Source: JAXIPB01 sp045403155 (GTDB lineage: Bacteria > Actinomycetota > Actinomycetes > Mycobacteriales > Micromonosporaceae). From it: DNA of 17,871 nucleotides. A model generated the notes under the pieces. The model was not told the DNA's origin. It worked only from the letters and a program-made list of their open reading frames with translations, and searched no databases. The stretch spans positions 1 through 17,871 of the forward strand of contig JAXIPB010000245.1 in assembly GCA_045403155.1 (NCBI GenBank). Direction: 5' to 3'. Positions 13,803-17,871 of this stretch are shown here, in pieces (position 1 is the first letter of the stretch; the number at the start of each line of letters is the position of its first letter). The position numbers and the translations under genes were made by a program.

Positions 13803-15388
13803 GCGCGTCCAGCATGACCGGCGGCGAAGTGCTGGTACGCAGCCTCGCCGCGCACGACGTGACGACGGTCTTCGGCATCCCTGGGACGCACAACATCGAG
13901 ATCTACCGGCACCTCACCAGGCACGGGATCCGCCACGTGACGCCCCGGCACGAGCAGGGGGCGGGCTACGCCGCTGACGGCTACGCTCGCACCACCGGGC
14001 GTCCGGGCGTCGCGGTCACGACGACCGGCCCCGCGGCGCTGAACATCGCGGCGGCCCTTGGTCAGGCGTACTCCGACTCGGTGCCGATTCTCGTCGTGGC
14101 ACCCGGCCCGCCGGTGCGTCATCCGCAGCGCGGCACGGGGATGCTGCACGAGATGCGAGACCAGCGCGGCGCGATGGCGGCGGTCACCCACGCCGCGCAC
14201 CGCGTGTCCACGCATGCCGAGCTGACCGAGGCGGTGGCGCAGGCCTTCGTGGAGATGACCTCGGGCCGCCCCCGGCCCGTCTATCTCGAGGTCCCGCTCG
14301 ACCTGCTGGTCGAGACCGCCGATGTGTCCATCGTGGACCCGATTTCAGTAGCCGCGCCACAGCCGGATCCGGAACTCCTCGCCGCGGCGGCCCAGCGCCT
14401 GTCGGCGGCGACGAGGCCGGGTGTTCTGCTCGGCGGCGGCGCCAAGCGAGCCGCGGCGGAGGCGCTCTGGATCGCCGAGGCGTTGCAGGCGCCGGTGCTC
14501 ACCACGACCAACGGCAAGGGCATCCTGCCCGAGGACCATCCGCTCAGCGTCACCGCCTCGCTGCATCTTCCGGGCGCGGCGGCGCTCGTTGAGGAGTGCG
14601 ACGTGCTGCTCGCCGTCGCCACCGAGTTCGCGCCGACCGACTGGTGGAGTGGTGCACCCCAGCCGGAGTTCCTTGTCCGGGTGGACGTCGATCCGGGGCA
14701 GCTGATCGGCAACGTCCGCCCCGGGCTGGCGCTCCACGCCGACGCCGCGGGGGCGCTGTCGCATCTTCGGGGCGCGCTCTCGCCCGTACCAGACAGGGAT
14801 GGGAGCCGGGCGGAGGCGTGGCGGTTGCGGTTGGCCGGCGAGGCCGGAGCCGAGGCGGCGCGCTGGTACTCGATGATCGAGGCGATCGTCTCGGTCCTCG
14901 ACCGCGACGCGATCGTCGCGGCGGACAATGCGATGGCGTGCTACTACGGCGCATTGGGCACGCTGCCCGTGCATGTGCCCGGCGGGTTCTGTTTCCCGAC
15001 CGGCTTTGGCACACTCGGCTACGGCCTGCCGGCGGCGTTCGGGGCCGCGGTGGCGAATCCGGGCCGCCATGTCATCGCGCTCGTTGGCGACGGAGGGCTC
15101 ATGTTCTCGGTCCAGGAACTCGCGGCGGTGTCTGCGGAGGGCGTCTCGCTTCCGGTCGTGGTCTTCGTCAACGGCGGGTATGGCGAGATCCGGGCGAACA
15201 TGAATGACGCCGGCATCTCGCCGCTCGCGGTCGACCTCCCGGTGCCCGACCTTGTCGCGCTGGCTCAGTCGCTCGGGGGCGCCGGCGTCGCCTGCGGCAC
15301 CCCAGGGCAGCTCGCCGACGCGCTTCGCGCCGCGCTGCGTCGGCCCGGACCCACGCTGCTCATTGTGGACGAACCGAGTGTGCCCTAA
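13799..15388 (+). CDS. ThDP-dependent decarboxylase, 5-guanidino-2-oxopentanoate decarboxylase-like (AruI-like)
   Basis: A 529-residue member of the acetolactate synthase/benzoylformate decarboxylase superfamily. The Pyr domain begins TGGEVLVRSLAAHDVTTVFG and holds the cofactor-activating E52 in TPRHEQGAGYAADGYAR. The PP domain has the ThDP motif GDGG at 430-433 with N458 (GDG-x26-N). The start region, HNIEIYRHL and the QRGTGMLHEMRDQRGA stretch resemble proteins annotated as 5-guanidino-2-oxopentanoate decarboxylase, an arginine transaminase-pathway enzyme. Other 2-oxoacid substrates are equally possible. I chose the GTG at 13799, coupled as GTGA to the remnant; an ATG at 13814 is the alternative. 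The flanking gene fragments make its present physiological role uncertain. Confidence 0.8.
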   Translation: MSASSMTGGEVLVRSLAAHDVTTVFGIPGTHNIEIYRHLTRHGIRHVTPRHEQGAGYAADGYARTTGRPGVAVTTTGPAALNIAAALGQAYSDSVPILVVAPGPPVRHPQRGTGMLHEMRDQRGAMAAVTHAAHRVSTHAELTEAVAQAFVEMTSGRPRPVYLEVPLDLLVETADVSIVDPISVAAPQPDPELLAAAAQRLSAATRPGVLLGGGAKRAAAEALWIAEALQAPVLTTTNGKGILPEDHPLSVTASLHLPGAAALVEECDVLLAVATEFAPTDWWSGAPQPEFLVRVDVDPGQLIGNVRPGLALHADAAGALSHLRGALSPVPDRDGSRAEAWRLRLAGEAGAEAARWYSMIEAIVSVLDRDAIVAADNAMACYYGALGTLPVHVPGGFCFPTGFGTLGYGLPAAFGAAVANPGRHVIALVGDGGLMFSVQELAAVSAEGVSLPVVVFVNGGYGEIRANMNDAGISPLAVDLPVPDLVALAQSLGGAGVACGTPGQLADALRAALRRPGPTLLIVDEPSVP

Positions 15389-15395
15389 TGTCATC

Positions 15396-15554
15396 GATTC
15401 TTGGTCTGCCCACGGCGTTCGGTACGCGGACGGCACGGCCGAACAGATCGACCTCATCATTGCCGCGACCGGCTTCGAACGGCAGCTTCCTCCCATCCCC
15501 GGCGTCGTGTCCTTGCCACCGGCCCGCGATCACGGACTTGTGGCCGCTGCCTGA
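15396..15554 (+). pseudogene. Fragment of a flavin-containing monooxygenase-like protein
   Basis: Just after the decarboxylase stop, one plus-strand frame reads GVRYADGTAEQIDLIIAATG followed by FERQLPPIPG, ending at TGA 15552-15554. The DGT...DLIIxATGF pattern with a proline-rich stretch after it is characteristic of the second half of class B flavin monooxygenases (FMO, Baeyer-Villiger and N-hydroxylating types). No start codon or FAD-binding Rossmann motif is present, and only about 50 residues remain. It is probably a relic of a deleted gene. It could only be expressed by read-through, so I treat it as non-functional. Confidence 0.6.
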
Positions 15555-15585
15555 TCATCTGTAATCGACGGCAGGTCGTTCGGGG

Positions 15586-16188
15586 TCAGGCGAGCTGGGC
15601 CGGGTCGATATTGAGTTCGCGGGCGGCGGCAAGGCGTACCCAGTCGGAGAGCTGCTTGCGCGAGATGACGCGTTCGTGGACCGTGACCTGGACGGCGAGT
15701 CCGTCGATGAGCGCGATGACGCGCCACGCGGCGCCGACCGGATCGTCGCAGGTGAAGTCGCCGTCCTTGATGCCCATGGTGATCACGTCGGTGAGGGCGT
15801 CCTTCCAGCGGAGGTCAAGGCGGCGGGACACCTTCTCCAGCTCCGGCAGGCGCAGAGACTCGGCCCAGCAGTCGATCCACATGGCCCACGACTTGGAGGA
15901 GCCGGTCGGCGCATACCACTTGAGGATCTTGCGGACCTTCTCCAACGGCGAGGCGGCGGATCCGATGACCGCGTCGAGTCGATTCAGGTCCTGCTCGGCG
16001 GCCCAGGTGAACGCCTGCGCGAGCAGCCGCTCCTTGGTCTCGAAGTGGTAGAACACCAACGCCTGGCTCACCCCGGCGGCGTTCGCGACGTCGACGGTAC
16101 GGGTGTTGGCCAGCCCCCGCTCGACGATGACATCGCAGGCGGTACGGAGCAGGCCGTCGAGGCGCACCTCGGCCGAACGTCTCGTCAT
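15586..16188 (-). CDS. TetR-family transcriptional regulator
   Basis: A 200-residue repressor-type regulator. The N-terminal helix-turn-helix spans about residues 10-55, with LLRTACDVIVERGLANTRTV followed by VANAAGVSQALVFYHFETKERLL, the standard TetR recognition helix. The C-terminal ligand domain contains KSWAMWIDCWAESLRLPEL, resembling the TetR_C_6/BetI-like group. The ATG at 16188 is the first start before the conserved region. It has no Shine-Dalgarno sequence but lies 7 nt after TATCTT. A longer open frame continues upstream but lacks conservation. The gene is divergent from the capA-like gene and convergent with the decarboxylase cluster. It may control itself and either neighbour; the ligand is unknown. 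Confidence 0.9.
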   Translation of the reverse strand: MTRRSAEVRLDGLLRTACDVIVERGLANTRTVDVANAAGVSQALVFYHFETKERLLAQAFTWAAEQDLNRLDAVIGSAASPLEKVRKILKWYAPTGSSKSWAMWIDCWAESLRLPELEKVSRRLDLRWKDALTDVITMGIKDGDFTCDDPVGAAWRVIALIDGLAVQVTVHERVISRKQLSDWVRLAAARELNIDPAQLA

Positions 16189-16195
16189 GCCGAGG

Positions 16196-16201
16196 AAGAT
16201 A
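16196..16201 (-). promoter_or_regulatory. -10 box TATCTT, leaderless-type, for the tetR gene
   Basis: On the minus strand TATCTT is followed by 7 nt and then the ATG at 16188, with no ribosome site between. No clear -35 box was found at the usual spacing. Confidence 0.5.
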
Positions 16202-16255
16202 TCCGATGGCGGGCGCCGACCTGCTTGCTCGGTATCACACCGTGGACTCCCGCAA

Positions 16256-16271
16256 CCCGTGTGTGCACGGG
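16256..16271. promoter_or_regulatory. Inverted repeat in the tetR-capA intergenic region, candidate operator
   Basis: cccgtg-tgtg-cacggg is a perfect 6-bp inverted repeat ending 8 nt before the -10 box of the capA-like gene, so a bound protein would block its promoter. A second weak 4-bp repeat (cggt-atcac-accg) lies at 16230-16242. The divergent TetR regulator is the obvious candidate to bind, by position only. Confidence 0.35.
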
Positions 16272-16279
16272 GTAGCCCG

Positions 16280-16285
16280 TACTCT
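16280..16285 (+). promoter_or_regulatory. -10 box TACTCT, leaderless-type, for the capA-like gene
   Basis: TACTCT is followed by 6 nt and then the GTG at 16292. This supports the GTG as the true start, since the same GTG opens directly into a lipoprotein signal peptide. Confidence 0.5.
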
Positions 16286-16291
16286 AGCGGC

Positions 16292-17386
16292 GTGACCTGC
16301 CGTTCCCCTCGGTGGCGGCGTGCCCTCGTCGTGATCGCCGCCCTCCTCGTACCCGTCGTCGGCGCGTGTTCTGACCCCGCGGCTTCGCCGGGCGGGTCGT
16401 CCGCCGCGCCGCAGGTTTCTGCGACCTCGTCTTCATCGGCGGCGCCGGAAGGCTCGGCCGAGATCACGCTCGCGTTCGCCGGCGACGTGCACTTCGCTGA
16501 GCGCACGCTACGGCTGCTTTCCGAGCCGGACACGGCGTTCGGGCCGGTTGCCCAGATCTTCTCCGCAGCGGACGTGGCGATGGTCAACCTGGAGTCCGCT
16601 GTCACCACGCGGGGGACACCGGAGCCGAAGACGTTCCACTTCCGGGCGCCGCCCACGGCGTACCGGGCCATTGCGGCCGCCGGGATCGACGTTGTCACCG
16701 TGGCCAACAACCACGCGCTCGACTATGGGCGGGTGGGGCTGACCGATACCCTGGCGTCCGCCGCCGCGGTGGGGATGCCAGTGGTCGGTGCCGGGAAGAA
16801 CGCATCGGAGGCCTACCGGGCGTGGACAACCACCATCAAGGGGGTGACGATCGCGTTCCTCGGGTTCAGCCAGGTGGCGGAGTTGTCGACACGGTGGTCG
16901 GCCCAGGACGACCGGTCCGGCATCGCGATGGCCTTCGATACTGCGCGGGCGACAGCCGCGGTCAAGGCGGCGAAGGCCGCGGCGGATGTTGTGGTGGTCT
17001 ACGTGCACTGGGGGCAGGAGTACAACAAGTGCCCGACCTCGCAGATGAAGACCTTCGCCTCACGCATGGCGGCCGCCGGGGCCACCATGATCGTCGGTAC
17101 GCACGCCCACGTTCTCCTGGGCGACGGGTGGCTCGGGCAGACGTTCGTGCAGTACGGCTTGTCCAACTTCCTGTGGTGGTACAACGACGCCGGCAGCAAC
17201 GACACCGGTGTCTTGCGGGTGACCCTGCGCGGGCCGTCGATCTCGAAAACTGAGTTTGTGCCGGCCTATATCAACAGGACCACCGGGCAGCCGGTTCCGT
17301 CATCTGGGGCAGAAGCGGACAGAATCGCCGAGAAGTACCGAGGTCTGCGAGCCTGCACCGGGCTGGCCGACGCCCCGCCCGCCTAA
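16292..17386 (+). CDS. CapA-family (PGA_cap) metallophosphatase-fold lipoprotein
   Basis: A 364-residue secreted lipoprotein. The signal peptide has an arginine-rich start (RSPRWRR), a hydrophobic core (about 11-22) and a lipobox VGAC with C26 as lipidation site. A Ser/Ala/Pro linker (27-55) follows. The CapA domain (about 57-330) shows the metal- and phosphate-site motifs FAGDVHF (62-68), NLESAVTTRG (99-108), ANNHALDYG (138-146), VYVHWGQEY (236-244), GTHAHVLLG (269-277) and YGLSNFLWW (288-296). Named members support poly-gamma-glutamate capsule formation, but no capB, capC or polymer gene is nearby, so the role here is open. The GTG at 16292 was chosen for its signal peptide and -10 spacing; an upstream in-frame start at 16103 would run across the tetR gene. 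Confidence 0.9.
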   Translation: MTCRSPRWRRALVVIAALLVPVVGACSDPAASPGGSSAAPQVSATSSSSAAPEGSAEITLAFAGDVHFAERTLRLLSEPDTAFGPVAQIFSAADVAMVNLESAVTTRGTPEPKTFHFRAPPTAYRAIAAAGIDVVTVANNHALDYGRVGLTDTLASAAAVGMPVVGAGKNASEAYRAWTTTIKGVTIAFLGFSQVAELSTRWSAQDDRSGIAMAFDTARATAAVKAAKAAADVVVVYVHWGQEYNKCPTSQMKTFASRMAAAGATMIVGTHAHVLLGDGWLGQTFVQYGLSNFLWWYNDAGSNDTGVLRVTLRGPSISKTEFVPAYINRTTGQPVPSSGAEADRIAEKYRGLRACTGLADAPPA

Positions 17387-17395
17387 TTTCGAATT

Positions 17396-17472
17396 CAAGA
17401 TCTGCGTCCTCCGACCAAACGCGTAGTCTCACTAAGTCTCACTGCACTTTTCGTCGGAGAACGGAGATCTTG
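17396..17472. repeat. 20-bp inverted repeat downstream of the capA-like gene
   Basis: Arms 17396-17415 and 17453-17472 are complementary at 18 of 20 positions, separated by 37 nt. The spacer contains a direct 9-bp repeat (agtctcact at 17425-17433 and 17435-17443). The arm starts 10 nt after the capA-like stop, so it could end transcription. A partial third copy of the arm sequence (gatctccgttcggcgacc) lies at 17521-17538. Confidence 0.65.
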
Positions 17473-17545
17473 GTCGTTCTGTGCAGCCGCGGATGCCGGG
17501 CGGAGCATGGGCGGACTTGCGATCTCCGTTCGGCGACCTGTGGCG

Positions 17546-17586
17546 TAAGATCCCGTTTGGCGGGCTCCCGACGGGTCAGCTAGAGT
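17546..17586 (+). promoter_or_regulatory. Candidate promoter elements for the tRNA cluster
   Basis: Two -10-like hexamers, TAAGAT (17546-17551) and TAGAGT (17581-17586), precede tRNA-Gly. From the second, a transcript would start about 25 nt before the mature tRNA. No convincing -35 box is seen for either. Confidence 0.3.
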
Positions 17587-17617
17587 TTCCATCCGTCGCC
17601 GGTAGTGCCGGGGGCAT

Positions 17618-17690
17618 GCGGACGTAGCGCAGCTGGTAGCGCATCACCTTGCCAAGGTGAGGGTCGCGGGTTCGAATCCCGTCGTCCGCT
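17618..17690 (+). tRNA. tRNA-Gly (GCC)
   Basis: This 73-nt gene folds into a full cloverleaf. The acceptor stem is GCGGACG with CGTCCGC. The D arm starts AGCGCAGCTGGTAGCGC. The anticodon stem is CACCT with AGGTG around a loop carrying GCC. The T arm is GCGGGTTCGAATCCCGT. The discriminator base is U, and no CCA is encoded. It reads GGC and GGU glycine codons. Confidence 0.96.
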
Positions 17691-17734
17691 CGCGGCGGCG
17701 GCTCGGCCGCCGAGCCGGCCCCGCGAAGGGATCC

Positions 17735-17806
17735 GGCGGGTTGGCCGAGTGGCTTAGGCAAGGGCCTGCAAAGCCCTGTACGCGGGTTCGATTCCCGCAC
17801 CCGCCT
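17735..17806 (+). tRNA. tRNA-Cys (GCA)
   Basis: This 72-nt gene pairs acceptor GGCGGGT with ACCCGCC. The anticodon stem AGGGC/GCCCT encloses the loop CTGCAAA with anticodon GCA. The T arm is GCGGGTTCGATTCCCGC and the discriminator is U, the cysteine identity base. It follows tRNA-Gly after 44 nt, and no CCA is encoded. Confidence 0.95.
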
Positions 17807-17807
17807 C

Positions 17808-17871
17808 GGGCGATTGGCGCAGTGGGAGCGCGCTTCCTTGACACGGAAGAGGTCACTGGTTCAAACCCAGT
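17808..17871 (+). tRNA. tRNA-Val (GAC), cut by the window edge
   Basis: It begins GGGCGAT one base after tRNA-Cys. The anticodon stem CTTCC/GGAAG holds the loop TTGACAC with anticodon GAC. The T arm is complete to CCCAGT, but the 3' acceptor strand lies beyond the window. Gly-Cys-Val is a familiar actinobacterial tRNA order. Confidence 0.92.

Noticed and set aside
15555..15585. Possible terminator between the decarboxylase cluster and tetR
   Set aside because: I could not find a stable hairpin with a T-tract in this short convergent gap.
16189..16710. Long upstream extension of the TetR frame to 374 residues
   Set aside because: It runs antisense through the signal peptide of the capA-like gene and has no conserved content. 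TetR proteins are normally about 200 residues, as given by the ATG at 16188.
17618..17871. tRNA-borne integration site (att) with an integrated element
   Set aside because: All three tRNAs look intact and no integrase or repeated tRNA 3' end is visible in the window. The right side is outside view.

Overview
The window comes from a high-GC Gram-positive bacterium, most likely an actinomycete (Actinomycetota). The evidence is the very high GC and GC-ending codons, frequent GTG starts, many 4-bp GTGA/ATGA gene overlaps, several -10 boxes sitting 6-7 nt before a start codon (leaderless-type promoters), an actinobacterial BioB/BsaP pair, and a Gly-Cys-Val tRNA cluster at the right edge. The genus cannot be named from the sequence alone.

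Layout. (1) 1-2753, plus strand: the tail of an unseen upstream gene, then three tightly overlapping genes: a ferric-reductase-like membrane flavoprotein, a membrane-anchored FMN-binding protein with the SGAT flavinylation motif, and an ApbE-type flavin transferase. Together they look like a module that moves electrons from cytosolic NAD(P)H across the membrane to a covalent FMN outside it. (2) 2734-4475, minus strand: an SDR oxidoreductase followed by a divergent QueA-like protein. (3) 4616-6410, plus strand: a cytosolic GAF-domain histidine kinase and its NarL/LuxR-type response regulator, followed by a long palindrome. (4) 6509-11979: the biotin locus. On the minus strand are a TMEM175-like channel, bioB and a small bsaP frame that appears frameshifted; on the plus strand, divergently, bioA-bioF-bioD with 4-bp overlaps. 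(5) 12260-13384, minus strand: a self-cleaving DmpA-type aminopeptidase (family S58). (6) 13590-15554, plus strand: an acyl-CoA dehydrogenase gutted in frame to 70 codons, translationally coupled to an intact ThDP-dependent decarboxylase (AruI-like), followed by a flavin-monooxygenase fragment. This looks like an eroded catabolic cluster. (7) 15586-17386: a TetR regulator divergent from a CapA-like lipoprotein. (8) 17387-17871: a repeat-bearing spacer and tRNA-Gly, tRNA-Cys and the start of tRNA-Val.

The most notable signals are the bsaP frame with no in-frame start, the gutted acyl-CoA dehydrogenase that keeps its coupling to the next gene, six genes with the same leaderless promoter geometry, and multiple-of-three tandem repeats at three coupled gene junctions. 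I did not find a clearly new defence or mobile system. No transposase, integrase, CRISPR array or phage gene is visible.
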